A stretch of DNA of 64,000 bases from Neurospora tetrasperma FGSC 2508 (taxonomy: Eukaryota > Ascomycota > Sordariomycetes > Sordariales > Sordariaceae): contig NW_009799179.1 of the NCBI RefSeq assembly GCF_000213175.1, forward strand, positions 6,617,519 to 6,681,518. Reading direction: 5' to 3'. A model generated the notes under the pieces. The model did no database searches. It had not been told where the DNA came from and saw nothing but the letters and a program-made list of their open reading frames with translations. The translations under genes and the position numbers were made by a program. Shown here one piece after another: positions 25,191 through 37,300 of this stretch. Each line of letters begins with the position of its first letter. Position 1 is the first letter of the stretch.

Positions 25191-27614
25191 ATGGCTTCGG
25201 AAAAAGGGCATCTCGCGGCGACCGAGACACCTCTCGCGACACGCGCTACTTCACAGCTCGCGGCAGCCTCGTCCGCCCCAGAAGCACCGCCGACAGCCAC
25301 ATCCGACGCCGCCTTCGCTCTCGCCGCCGAGATTTCCCGGGCCAAGTCGCTCAAGAGGTCTCGTGAGGAGACCCCGCCATCGCCGGATTCGGTAGAATCA
25401 TCTTCTCCTGGCGACCTGTCCCCTTCCAAAATCGCCCGCTTGGTCGGCTTTGCCAGGTCGCCTCCGCCCTCCCTAAATGGTACCACCGATCATGATGAGG
25501 AGAGACGCCGACGAGATGAGGAGCACCATGTTGAATCAGTGGCAGCATCCGAAAACCTGACCCATAGCCCTCTGGCCGACCTCATGTCCGGAGCGCCGTC
25601 GGGTTTGGCTCGACCACCCGACGCGCCAAGCGTTCCGCCATTGTCGAGTCTGGATGCTGCCGCCGATGCTGCTGCTAGGGCACTGAGTGCCGTTACTATC
25701 CCAGCGCCAACCGTGGTTACCAATGAACTCAAAGGTGTCAACCAGCCAAGCGCACCGAGCGCCCCCAGTCTTGCCAACGCGTCAGGCGAGGTAGTCAATA
25801 GTCCTGTGCCCATGGACGTCGACTCCCGGGAGGATCAACGGCTTTACGCGCCACAGCCTGATGCGCAGATGGAACCTCAGGATAAACCTCCATCATCACT
25901 GTCCTATCCCGGAGTCCTTCCGCACGGCACTCCTATGTCAGCACCGGCCCCTCCTCTTCGAGGAATGAGTATGCCCATGCCGAATGCTCAGGGTGCGGAT
26001 GTGACGCCTCGGTCACCAGGCTCAAAGAAGCACAAGTGCCCCTACTGCTCCACCGAGTTTACTAGACACCACAACCTCAAAAGCCATCTGCTCACTCATA
26101 GCCAAGAAAAACCCTATGTTTGCTCCACGTGCCAGATGAGGTTTCGAAGATTACACGATCTTAAGCGGCACAGCAAACTCCACACGGGCGAGAAGCCGCA
26201 CATATGTCCAAAGTGCGATAGGAAGTTTGCTCGTGGGGATGCGTTGGCGAGACACAGTAAAGGAGCTGGCGGTTGTGCCGGTCGCAGGCCTAGTATGGGA
26301 AATTTCGGAGATGAGGATTACGATAGTGTGAACCCGACCGGAGCAGATGAATCAGGGCTGTCGAATGTTATGTATGAGGGTGCTGCTGAGGGTGAACTCG
26401 CTGCAGCGGAGGAGGAGCGCCGTCGTCTAAGTTTGCCGGCCATCAAAGCCCAACATGTACCCGGCCAAACGGCTCCCGATGGTTATGCTGCTCACTCGAG
26501 CACTTATCCCCCCGCAGGTCCCCGACCTGGCGGTCTATATCCTCCAAACGTTGATCGCGGGTCTACTGGCCCGCCCACTTCTCCAAGCGTGCCCAACAAC
26601 CACACTCCTCACACCAGCATATCATCGATACCCCTTAGCTCGGGTGGCACGACCATGTATTCGCAGACTGGGATGACGGAGAGTCCCAAACCTCTGAGTC
26701 CGGGGACAGCTCAGCCCACCGCGCTTGGTCACGATGCTCTTACGCGTCAACGAGCAGCACCTCAGCAGCCCCATTTCAGACCAGCGGAACAAGCTCCAGC
26801 TTCTGGGTTATCACTGCCATCTCACGGTATGTCACCAGCGGCCGAACAAGCCTGGCTTTCCCAATACCCTCCTGCTGACCGAGACCCGTCCCAAGGCAAC
26901 ACTAGTGCGCCTACTTCTCCGGCAACCCAACAAACGGCCGCTCGTGGACGGAACCGCGCTTCGGGCGGACCTCCTGGACCTAGTAGGCCCGGCATGGTCG
27001 ACGGCAACAACCTTTTCGCCGCTGGTGAGCAAGGTGTATGGTCGTACGTGCAGCACATGGAGGACAAGTTCAAACACTTGCAGTCTATGGTGGAGGCAAC
27101 AAGCCAAACCAATACCGAGCTGACAGCTAAGCTTAACTCACACGAGCAACATATCTCTGTTTTGAATCAAAACAGTGCCGAGCTAGTGGCCAAGATCAAC
27201 ACATATGAGCAACATATTTCTTCTTTGAACCAGACTCTAACAAATCTGACGGCCAAGTGTACCAATCATGAACAGCACATTTCTGTCCTGACTGCCGAGG
27301 TCACGGCGCTCCGGCAACAGCAGCAGCATCAACATCAGCAGCAACACCAACTCCACCATCAACCAGAACATCATCACCAGGAAAATCAAGAAGCCAATCT
27401 TCAAGAGCACCTACCTCAGCATCAGCAAGAGCATCAGCAGGGCCATCAGCAGCAACACCAATCTGAACACCAACCCGAGCACCAGCCTGAACCCCAATCA
27501 GAGCACCAGCCAGGACACCAGCCAGAGCATCAGCAACAACATCATCAGCCAGAGCACCAGCAACAACACGTCTCTACCGAGACGCAAGAACCCCCGCCTG
27601 CAGCACAGCAATAG
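25191..27614 (+). CDS. Three-finger C2H2 transcription factor with coiled coil and His/Gln-rich tail
   Basis: One exon encoding 807 residues from the first in-frame ATG at 25191. Residues 1-280 are Ala/Pro/Ser-rich with acidic patches. Three fingers lie at about 283-303, 311-331 and 339-361; the third ends in Cys in place of the last His (C2HC form). Linkers SQEKPY and TGEKPH are standard. The finger block resembles Azf1-like factors of filamentous ascomycetes, but I am not certain of orthology. After a Pro/Ser-rich middle, residues about 641-707 form a predicted coiled coil built on a repeated (H/Y)EQHIS(V/S)L unit. The last 100 residues are dominated by His, Gln, Glu and Pro (HQ, HQPE). A nuclear DNA-binding regulator is the likely role; targets are unknown. 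Confidence 0.82.
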   Translation: MASEKGHLAATETPLATRATSQLAAASSAPEAPPTATSDAAFALAAEISRAKSLKRSREETPPSPDSVESSSPGDLSPSKIARLVGFARSPPPSLNGTTDHDEERRRRDEEHHVESVAASENLTHSPLADLMSGAPSGLARPPDAPSVPPLSSLDAAADAAARALSAVTIPAPTVVTNELKGVNQPSAPSAPSLANASGEVVNSPVPMDVDSREDQRLYAPQPDAQMEPQDKPPSSLSYPGVLPHGTPMSAPAPPLRGMSMPMPNAQGADVTPRSPGSKKHKCPYCSTEFTRHHNLKSHLLTHSQEKPYVCSTCQMRFRRLHDLKRHSKLHTGEKPHICPKCDRKFARGDALARHSKGAGGCAGRRPSMGNFGDEDYDSVNPTGADESGLSNVMYEGAAEGELAAAEEERRRLSLPAIKAQHVPGQTAPDGYAAHSSTYPPAGPRPGGLYPPNVDRGSTGPPTSPSVPNNHTPHTSISSIPLSSGGTTMYSQTGMTESPKPLSPGTAQPTALGHDALTRQRAAPQQPHFRPAEQAPASGLSLPSHGMSPAAEQAWLSQYPPADRDPSQGNTSAPTSPATQQTAARGRNRASGGPPGPSRPGMVDGNNLFAAGEQGVWSYVQHMEDKFKHLQSMVEATSQTNTELTAKLNSHEQHISVLNQNSAELVAKINTYEQHISSLNQTLTNLTAKCTNHEQHISVLTAEVTALRQQQQHQHQQQHQLHHQPEHHHQENQEANLQEHLPQHQQEHQQGHQQQHQSEHQPEHQPEPQSEHQPGHQPEHQQQHHQPEHQQQHVSTETQEPPPAAQQ
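27112..27611 (+). repeat. Coding repeats: EQHIS coiled-coil units and HQ/HQPE tail
   Basis: Within the C2H2 gene, three diverged units centred on (H/Y)EQHIS(V/S)L occur about every 21-28 residues, followed by a tail of CAxCAx codons giving His-Gln, Gln-Gln and His-Gln-Pro-Glu repeats. The tail's codon repetition suggests growth by replication slippage. Confidence 0.8.
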
Positions 27615-29676
27615 GAACGCGAACTCGCTCCGGAGGTCGCTGCTTGGGCGAGTGAGGCATGGATTCAGCACATGATTGGCGTCACCGGAAAGTGACAATC
27701 CATTCATTTCTATATGGACACGGACAAAGGCAACATGGAGGATATACGAGTGGGGAATAAGTCGAGTGTCCGGTCGGACCTGTCAGTTTTCGACTCCGGC
27801 AATATGCTTATTAGAAAGGCGGGACTCGTATCTTTTCTAGGTTGGGGGTTAGGTGGCCGGCATGGCGTTTTGATAGGCTTCACGTAGTTCACGCGGCGTC
27901 TGGTCCGGAGTCTAGAATCAGTTCGCAAGTGTTGCTTTTGCTTTTCGGCTTCGGCTGTTTCATCCTAGTAGATGGTGGTGTCACTGGCACACGCCTGGCT
28001 TCGATAATCCTTACATGGCGGGAGGATAGCTCCTAAAGGGCAATCAACAACATAAGCGCGGTTTGATGGTCGTAGCCCACGTTGAGTTCATGCCGAGGTG
28101 AGGCATGATGCAGTTGAGGCTATCCGTCTGTCCGTCTAATAAGCGTGTTATGCTTTGCTTCTGCTAAGAAGTTTTTTGTAATGTGCAAACGAGGTTTATG
28201 GCATTGGGCTTTAGGCAAGGACCACTGTTAGTGAATAAATTTGGGACAACACAGATGGGGCAGCGGAACGCAAAAGTGTCGGGAGGAAGAATAAACAAGT
28301 ATCTATCGTATGAATGCTGCCTGATCTCAAAGTGCATCTTACCGTTCAACCGCATTGCATGGTTATGGAAGGCATGTATGTATACACGTGTACGGTAATG
28401 TCCACTATAAGGCCACTGCGCTTAGTCGGGGTTGAGGTGCAAGATGCTGTCGCTGAAACAGATGGGTCATGGTCTTGTCTTTTCTGAGGCTCTGGCCTAA
28501 ATCGATCGCTTGGATAGATCCAGTAAATTTATAGCCGTCATCTTCATCATGATGTTCTGTCTCAAGGCGTCAAGACTTCCTTTGCGCATCATAACGATGA
28601 GGAGAGGGGTCCATGAGCCTGTAGCACAATATGATCTGAAAACTCTAAACGCGGCCGAAGAAAGAGTGCTCGCTGTTCTGCCTTGGGGTGGTGCTTGAAA
28701 GTCGTGCAGCCTCCGGGCCATTCCCGGAAGGAACGAGCAGGCAGGACGGGAGCTTTCGGGACCTCGGTCCCTGCCGAGATCACCCCACCCGAGAACGTCA
28801 TAGACATCTGACAAGTATACTACTAACAGCAAAGTACGGAATAGATGAGATGATATGTTAGCTCTATGCGCGAAAGCTACATGCTGGCAGGGACTCCACA
28901 GCGTCACGAACATCAACCCCTCGCTGCTGCCAGACATCAAGCCATCCATTGCATGCATGCCCTACACATTTTGTCAAACCACCAGGCATCTCATCGCTCG
29001 AGCACCTCGGCTGGTCCCATCTACAGAGACTGATGGAATGTGAACATTGATTGCTCTGTCAAGTCCCAAGTCAGAAAAAGGTATGTACGTTGCTCATTGT
29101 ACACTTGTCAATTCTTTTTCGCGGGCTCCCTCTCATTCATCCATGCCCGCTTTTGATTGAGATGTGAGAATACCGATTCATAACTCCTTCCAACTTTCCT
29201 CGTCAAACTACGTAGTAGCTTCCTCGGTCATCGATACCTAGCTGCTTCCTACTCCCGTTTCATGGATCATGGCTGCTAAACCAGGAGAACCCCTCGCCGC
29301 ACTCACTCGCTGCTTCTTTGTCGTCAAGTCCCTGCCCTCCACTGTCACCTGCCCGTTCTCCTGCCTGCCCCATGCTGGGCTTGCTGCATGCTTGAGGTCC
29401 CATGTTGACTGTAGTGTAGAATGAGCAAGGAAGGCGCGTCAATACTTCTCGCCATACGTTACTAAGCGTGACAGCATCCGCAGTCGTCAACTCAAGAACA
29501 TCTGACCACCACTCTGCACCGTACCTTCTTGTAGGCACCTCTCAGCTACGGCCACCGAGCAGTCTGACCACGCCTCAAAACCCGTCTGGTCCATCCTCAG
29601 TCAAGGACCGCCTCTTAATTTTCTTTTCTACCGAGGTAAGTAATCAACTACTGGGACTCCCATCACACATCTTGCC
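27615..29676. other. Spacer between C2H2 factor and DGAT2
   Basis: Both flanking genes run in the plus direction, so this is a 3' region followed by the DGAT2 promoter and leader. Pyrimidine-rich sequence lies near 29130-29260, and a GTAAGT sits at 29635, 42 bases before the DGAT2 ATG. I see no supportable gene. Confidence 0.5.
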
Positions 29677-31573
29677 ATGGCAGACGCCTCTGGACCCCGT
29701 CCTCCGCGGAGCGGTTCCCTGTCCAGAAAGAAGTCCGGCAAGAAAAATAAGAAGAACAGCCAGAAAGCGGCTCCCAGTGAGATACCGGTGCTAAAAGGGG
29801 TCGATAAACACGCAGCTCGTCACGGTCAGACCTCAGCCTCTGCTGATCAGGCCTCCGGCACCCCGGCGAATCAGAAGGAGAAACAGCTACACACCAAGAC
29901 TTCTGTAAGTGACTTCAATCTTCGGGTTTCACCACGCACACACTAATATCCGTCAGATACCCGACCTGAAACCTTCAACAACCAGTGTTGATTCTACCGC
30001 CACTGCCAGCGCCAGCGCCAGCGCATCGTTGGGATCACTGAACACTAAAACCTCCCACGAAAAACCGGCCAAGATGTCAAACAAGGACAAGAGAGCGGTG
30101 ACGGATGAGTCCGCCGATTTTTCGATCTCAGACCCAGCAACTACCAACCCGGCTACGCCTTCCTCCACCCAAGTCGATGGGGTCCTCGAGACGGACACTC
30201 CGCGTACAGAAGTTTCGCAGACGGCAGGAACGGCGCCGAGTACCGGTATTGATTATGCTGATGCTCTCAAGGATGCTTTGAAAGAGAGTGGAACGAAGGA
30301 GGGAACAGAGGAAAGAGTTGAAGATCTCCCGCAGGAGGGTGCCCGCGAGGAACCAGCCGAGAAGCCTTCCAAGAAGACCGTACTCCCAATTCATGACAAC
30401 ACAGCTCGAGAGGAGCCCAGCAATGCGGACCACGACGTCAGACGAGAGAAACAAGCCTTGTACGACGAATACCCTTCATTGTATTTTGAGGGCAGCGACA
30501 ATGAGCGGGCACAAATGGAGCGGGATAGAGCCAACGCATACCAGGCTGCCGGCATCAGATTTGCGCCATTTAACATACCTTTACAGCGAAGACTTCAGAC
30601 CCTGGCGGTTCTGCTACACTCGCTGATTATTGCCACTACTGTATCCTTCTTTTTCTTCCTGTGCGCCATCCCTTTACTTTGGCCATTGGTTATCCCATAT
30701 CTTCTTCATATGCTGCTCAGCAAAGCAGCATCCGATGGAAAGTTGCGCTTCCGCTCAGAAAGGTTCCGGCACTCCCGAATCTGGCACTTCTTTGCAGACT
30801 ACTTCCCGGCTAAGCTGCACAAGACGCACGATCTTCCCGCTGATAGGAAGTACATCTTTGGTTATCACCCCCACGGCATCATCTCACATGGCGCTTACGC
30901 CGCTTTTGCCACCGAAGCCCTCGGTTTCTCTGAGAAATTTCCCGGGATTACCAACAGCCTGCTTACCCTGGACAGTAACTTCCGCATCCCGATTTACCGC
31001 GACTATATCCTTAGCATGGGCCTCCGCTCCGTTTCGAAGGAGTCAATCACCAATATCCTCAGCCGCGGCGGTACTGACGGTCACGGCGCGGGCCGTGCTG
31101 TCACCATCGTTATTGGTGGTGCTCGAGAATCACTGGAGGCTCAACCTGGTACACTCCGTCTCGTGCTCGGCGAGCGCAAGGGCTTTGTCAAGGTGGCCAT
31201 GCGCACTGGCGCTGATATCGTCCCCGTGCTCGCATTTGGCGAGAACGATCTCTACGATCAGGTCAGTCCCAAGAGCCATCCGTACTTGCATAGGCTCCAG
31301 ATGTTTGTGCTCCGAACCCTCAAGTTCACTCTGCCGTTTTTGCATGGAAGAGGCATTTTCAACTACGATGTGGGTCTGATGCCATACCGCCGGCCGCTGA
31401 ACATTGTCGTTGGCAAACCGATCCGGGTTACAAAGAGGGCCGAGAGCGACCTGGAGACAAGCGAGATTGACCAGCTACACGGCCTTTACGTAAAGGAGCT
31501 GGAGAAGATGTGGGAGCGCTACAAGGACGGGTTTGCCCCAGAAAGGATTGAGGAAATGCAGATACTGAAATAG
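29677..31573 (+). CDS. dgat2: Diacylglycerol O-acyltransferase, DGAT2 family
   Basis: Two exons, 29677-29904 and 29957-31573, encode 614 residues. The 52-base intron has donor GTAAGT, a CTAAT branch and a GTCAG acceptor. The first 270 or so residues are polar, Lys/Ser/Thr/Glu-rich and probably disordered. A hydrophobic hairpin (about 290-332) is followed by the DGAT2 catalytic region with the invariant HPHG motif at 380-383 and a downstream glycine-rich acyltransferase block near 455-475. The family makes triacylglycerol from diacylglycerol and acyl-CoA at the endoplasmic reticulum and lipid droplets. It is longer than many DGAT2 proteins (350-420 residues) because of the N-terminal extension. 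The related mono- and wax-acyltransferases share the motif, so substrate choice is inferred from family prevalence. Confidence 0.9.
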
Positions 31574-34306
31574 GAAATCAGAGTGGACAAGGGACAGGTG
31601 GAGGCGAGGGAGGAAGGAAAGAGAGGATGGTCGATACCATGTGGATTCCACATTCATTAAAGAGGCAGATTATCTGGGGTAGTCATGAAATAGGTGGCCA
31701 GGACAGTTTTGCTACGGACTATGACAAGGGGCGGATATATCTTTATCACTATGCGGAGATGAAGATGTAATTAAGTTCAAATTACAAAATGGAGTAGTCG
31801 TCTAAAAATACACGTTGTCTGTTCGGTTCATGGTTGTCAAGCCTGCGCTTTCATCTGTCTCCGATCGAAACCTTGTTCTTCGTCATCTCTCAAAATTAGT
31901 GTAAACTTGACAATGGCGCATACACCTTATTTTTGACACTCAACCAAGAAGCTCAGTCACGTTTTTTTGGACTCTCTCACGATGACAAGATACTATGCGA
32001 TCTAGTCATGTCACTCATGGGAAAAAAAAAAAAAAAAAAAAAAAACATCAATGAAAAAACAGCTGGAACGTGCAAACAGCAAGCAACAAGTCTCAAGTCT
32101 TTCCCGGATATCGGTCTATATGTTCCTGTCGGGTCGCCTGGCACAACGGACTGGGGTCTCGGAGAACCGAGGGGTTTGAGAACTCGGAAAGGAGAGATGA
32201 AAGAAATGTGCTAAACGGCTTTTTAATAATCAAACATGGGGATGGAAAAAGTGACATTGATTTGGCTTCGAGTAGCTCCATTCGTCCTCATTTGACGATT
32301 GAACACGATCCAGGTCGAAGGCTGAGACTAAGGGAAAGAACAGGAAATGCTGGTATGTAGGCTGGTTGTATGATGATGATGGATGGGTTGAGGCTGCGGA
32401 GATGTGTTGTGTTGAGAGGTGAATCAAAACGCTGTTCTTGATGTTGTAATGTCCGTCTCTCTCTCTCTCTGTATTTCTTCTGTGACTAGGTACCCGGGTC
32501 TTGTTATTCCTAAAAGGTAAATAGCCTAGATCAACGACAATAATCCGTCATCTTTCTACCTACCTGCTTCTCAAATAACCTCCATTTACGTACGGTTCAA
32601 CGAGTGGGTGGTGACAGAGTAGGTACATACACCACACTTCGACATTGTACGTACTTACCCAAGAAGGGTATCGTGGCTGTAAAGCCCAAGTTTCGGTGGA
32701 AACGAGAATAAGAAAATAACATCGTGGTCTCAAGAACGACGACGACAGGAAGGAAAACCCTTCGTTGGGTACTGTTTCTGTTTCTGTTTCTGTTGATGCG
32801 TTGATTCGCTCCGTATTTCACTGTATTCTTCTTCTTCAACTGGAAATTACCTACTACCTATGGGGAAGGAACGATCAAGAACCGGATGTTTATCAGCGAG
32901 GTCAAAAGGTAGGTAAAGTAGGTACCTCTACCGATATATTGCAAGGTAACAACAATTCAAAAGTCTTGGAAGATACCTACTTACCGTCTGTATGATTGAA
33001 GTCCTCCGTCGTCCAGCTCGTCTCGCTCCCTTGCATAAACCACCAAGAGGGCATTTTCGCTACCAGTTATGTTATCAGCTCTGACATAACTCAGAAGCAG
33101 TTCATGTGAGAAGACTCTCTATCTGGAGTGCAAATGCAGCGTCAAGTAAGAAAGATCCAACGAATGCATGAAAGATCGTCGTCTATTGTCAAAATGAAGC
33201 GGAAAGAAAAATAAGAATGCACAAATGCAATACAACACACCCACAACCAGACAAACCAAGCTTGATACTTCGGTGTCTCCGTGAACAATGAAGTAGTAGT
33301 GCTTGGTACTACTATCGATATTATCGTGATTGTCTCTCGTTACCACCTACTTTCATATAGAACGGTTCGAAACGTTGGAAACGGCCCGTCTTGTATTTGA
33401 ACTCTTGAGCTGGCAACCAAACGAATGAATCATAAAGTTGGAAGTCATGTCCCACCTCCTCTTTACTCTCGTATATTACCTACCGCCTGTATAAATGGGA
33501 TGCTCGATACATATGTAGTCTAGAAATACAACGGTGCATTAGTTATGGATGGTACGTACGCACTGACGTTGGCTCGGTTATTTATGTATCGTTCGTTTCG
33601 CTTCCATCTCGTCTCAAGCCGTGTGTGTCTATATGCGTTTTGACTTCCCGTCCCATGTTTCGCCCCGCCGTGCATCCCGTGTTTATTCTAGAATGTCTCG
33701 AACGCCTTAATTTCCTTTCCACTTCCCGCCTTTCCGACTTCCGTCCCTCCTGTCGCAGTTGGGGCAAAAGAAGGTTCGGTTAGAATAGAAAGCGGCTAAA
33801 TGCGTAACGAAACGTACATTTCAGAAACCACAATGCATTTCTTCACAGGGAGAAGGACAACGAGAACATATTCTTGTTTGTGCTGGTATCAAACTTGGTG
33901 ATCGTTGTTGTTGCCTGCTAGATATACTGTAGCTTTTTATTGATGAGACCAAGTGATGATCCAGGCACGCGAAGGGTGGATGCGTCGTGTAAAATTGAAA
34001 CCATGCAAGAGAAAAAAAAGAAAAAAAATAAAGCAAAACACCCAAAACTCCTCGCCAGCCATTGAAATGCTCAATGATACAAAGCCAAATGTCCTCTTGA
34101 ACGCCTCGCAGTACTATGGCCACTGATGCATTCAAAAAAAGAAAAAAAGAAATAGAAATAGAAAGAGTAATAAAAAATAAGAATAAAGAGGGGTTGGTTT
34201 GCTGCTAGGTGGTTCTACCCTTTCCGTCAACCTCTCCTCTAGAAACGTTTTGATCTGTATCTAAGAAAGTTTCGTGACGAGATAATTTGTGTTGGTTGTC
34301 CTCCTC
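31574..34306. other. Convergent spacer between DGAT2 and the 852-residue gene
   Basis: This 2.7 kb lies between two gene 3' ends. It is AT-rich and contains an A24 tract, a CT run near 32458-32470, purine-rich stretches near 34010-34190, and many TAGGTA/TACCTA words between 32480 and 33490. No domain-bearing frame was found. It may contain long 3' untranslated regions. Confidence 0.55.
32022..32045. repeat. A24 homopolymer tract
   Basis: Twenty-four consecutive A residues in the spacer downstream of DGAT2. Confidence 0.9.
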
Positions 34307-37300
34307 TTACGTCCGTCGAACCCGCTTCCAGATTCGCTTCATGACCCCCTTCTCCGAGGTGATGCTTGCCTGGTTCTCCAAGCTTTCATTGAGTATTGGC
34401 TCCCCGTAAAACATGCTCTTGTTTTCAAATCCGCCCAAAGACATCGACTTGCGGGTATTCCGGTACAAGGGCTTCCCTTGCTGCCATCCGTAGATCTCGT
34501 TCTCGTGCGCCCGCAAATCGGGACGTGTCAGAGTCATGCGCAGCGTCATTTCGCGGGAGTTTGCGGGCACCTGAGCATATCCCCCAGCTCCCTCCGAAAA
34601 CATGCCATATCCGTCTCTCAGAAATGTTGGATCACTCGAAGTAGCACGTTGAGAGTGGGATCTGGTCTCGAATGCTTGGGGTGTTTTGGGCGACTCGGGA
34701 TCCGCAAGTGATGGCTGATCGCTGTTGAGAGAGACATGCTCGTCGTCGTCATCAGCCAAAAATGTACCCATGGCCCACGTATCTTCTTCTTTTGGCGTCG
34801 ACTGAATCTTCTTGCGGGCAGGGCCGAGTGGCATTTCCATGAACTCGGTATGGACCATAGACCCTGCGCCAAGCGCGTCCGTAGAGGGAAAGCCAAACTC
34901 GATAGCCTCATCGAATTTCTGAGGAGAGGCAAGATAAACGCGTAACTTCAATCGAGCCTCAGGATCTTGATAGTGAGCTGCAGATGGGTCAAATATTGAA
35001 TCCTGGGGGCTGTGCTTTGGTGTGATGAGCGACAGAGTGCGCGACTTCCGGTGTGTGCGTCCATCCGAGTTAGCGACACTACCTGCCGAGGTAGGCGCTG
35101 ATGACCCAGTTGCTAGGGCATTGTGGCTTCCTGGTCTGCTGGTGAGGGTAGGCGTGGATGGCATGCCGAATGGAAGCTTGGATACAGACATTTGCCTGCG
35201 GAAAGATGGTCGTTGTTGTTTTGGAGATGGAAGGCCGTCCCTCAAATTGGCATGGTAATCGTCCAGGAAAAGACGCAAGTCCAGATCGTCTTCTTCGTCG
35301 AGCCATCGGAAGCTTTCATAAAACGACTGAGGTAGTTCTTCACTGATGGGTTGCTCAGAACGGTTCTTGACGCCTTCTCGAGCCTCCAAAGTGTTTTGCT
35401 GAGACATATGCGACGGCATGAGGCCTTCCCTCTTCACGCTTGGGTGGCCATTGTTCCTCCTGTTCATCTTGTATATAGCCTCGTCTGCTGCGTCCAGAAT
35501 GACGCTAGCACGGAGACGCCTTGCAAGAGCAAGCTGCTCTTCGCGGGTTAACTCTTGTTGGCGCATGTTGTCGACAGATGCCTGTGGTATTTCGAGAACA
35601 GGAGATGGCAGGCTCGATTCCCCTCCTAATGGTCCCCGCCCGTCACGACTGACGATTTGCTCCGAGCGACTTTGCTGTTTGTGGCCCTTTTGGCGTTTGT
35701 AGTTGGATATCTCGTCGTAGTGTCGTGTGATGCCGTCGATGAGGTAAGACTCCCGAGCAAAGCGCAACCTTTCGAGGGTTGAGAAGTACTGTAAGGTTTT
35801 TGTTTTAGCGAGGACTTCAAGAAGAAAAGCGGTTTCAAAGAATAGAATCATAAGATACGTTGATCAAGCCATCTAATATAACGTGTAGGGGTCACCAGCA
35901 TATGACGGGCAGTTTGGGAGCTTGAGCGGGAGGGACATAACGAAGCCAGTGAGGTGGCATGGATAAGGGCAAGGGGTCCCTGAGCAGCTTTGACTGGCAG
36001 GCGTTGGACCCGCATGCAGGAGAGTCAAATGAAGCTGCAAGTGCGCGGAAGTGAGTTGAAATAGGATCCCTGTCCAGGTGCAAGACGTCCGTGTTCACTG
36101 AACGATACGAGACGCTGCACCACCTTCTCTGCCGAAAATTGCTCGATCCCAACAAGTGGTTTGAGGTTAGGTTGCCAAAGAGCCTATCCTATGGAGCTCG
36201 ACACGTGCGTTGTTCGCTTCAGCAGCCGGAGAAACAGTGAACAGGTATGCGCCTGGGAAAATACCGTCGTCCATCGAAAGCAGTCTTATTGGCCAAATCA
36301 AAGCCAACCGAGATTTGCCCTTGTTGACAGGCACTCGCTCGTCAACCAATGTGACATGAGAAGCCTCAAGAAGCAGAACCTCAGGCGCCTGAGTGCTTGT
36401 CGAGGCGCGAGAAGCGCTCAGCGAAGAGCTGGACCATGTCATCTAGGCCTGGTGATATCAACCATTGGCGGAGGACGTTCATTTCATCTGTCTGCCAATT
36501 CTACCAGCCTCTTGAGGTACCTCCAATTCCTTCAACGCTTCGAGGCGCGAGCTCCTCACCTTTTCAGGGGCGCCGTCCCGCCATGTTCCCCAATTAAGGA
36601 GCGGCTGTGATGCTCTGACGGTGGTGCGCACCGGTGGGTGTCATCGCCGGACAGAAGCAAAGGCAAGGGGGACTTCCAATTGGACATGACTTGTGTGACA
36701 TATGCGGGATCTAGCACTTGCTGCAGGAACCAACAGCGAGCGGGAGGGGGCAGACGAGAGAGGGGTGATGCCCAGAGAGGGTAAAAGAAAAAAAAAAGGC
36801 AATCGAACATGGGAGAGACCTTGGCTCAAACACCATGAACAACAAGTCTCCGTGCCGGCATCAGATATAGAGTTTGGGGATTCTCCAGAAATTTCGGGTA
36901 CACACCTTGCGCTGTATTGCCAATGGCAGAGCCTCAAACTCTTCCCGGGTCATCTGTGGAACCGCATTGGCCTGACTTTGTCGTGTCCCAATGCTGCTAG
37001 ATCTGGAATGGGTAAATCGCTTGTGTGTCGTCGGCTTGGTGTCTGCGAAACCATGTCCTGCATCCTCGAGCGGCTGCTGCGGCTTGCCGTTATGGTCCAT
37101 GTGCTGATGATGATGTAGTTTTGTCCACAGAGAGAAGAAGGGACTGGGAAGTCGGGCCATCTGCTCGCTGTGAGCCGAATGCGGCCGGCGTGGCCGCTGT
37201 TGAGCGATGCTTTTGGCAGCATAGTTAGACCGGCCAGAGGGCGCGGCCCCATCAGCCGAAGCCACATCTGTAGGGTCAGGCATTATGGGGCCGTGTTGGA

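Noticed and set aside
33355-33385. tRNA-like GGTTCGAAA with short flanking complementarity
   Set aside because: No matching acceptor stem, D arm or anticodon arm could be placed upstream.
34307-35851. Independent 514-residue gene starting at the ATG at 35851
   Set aside because: The better reading joins exon 2 at 35788 to the upstream exon in phase 0; an internal promoter remains possible.
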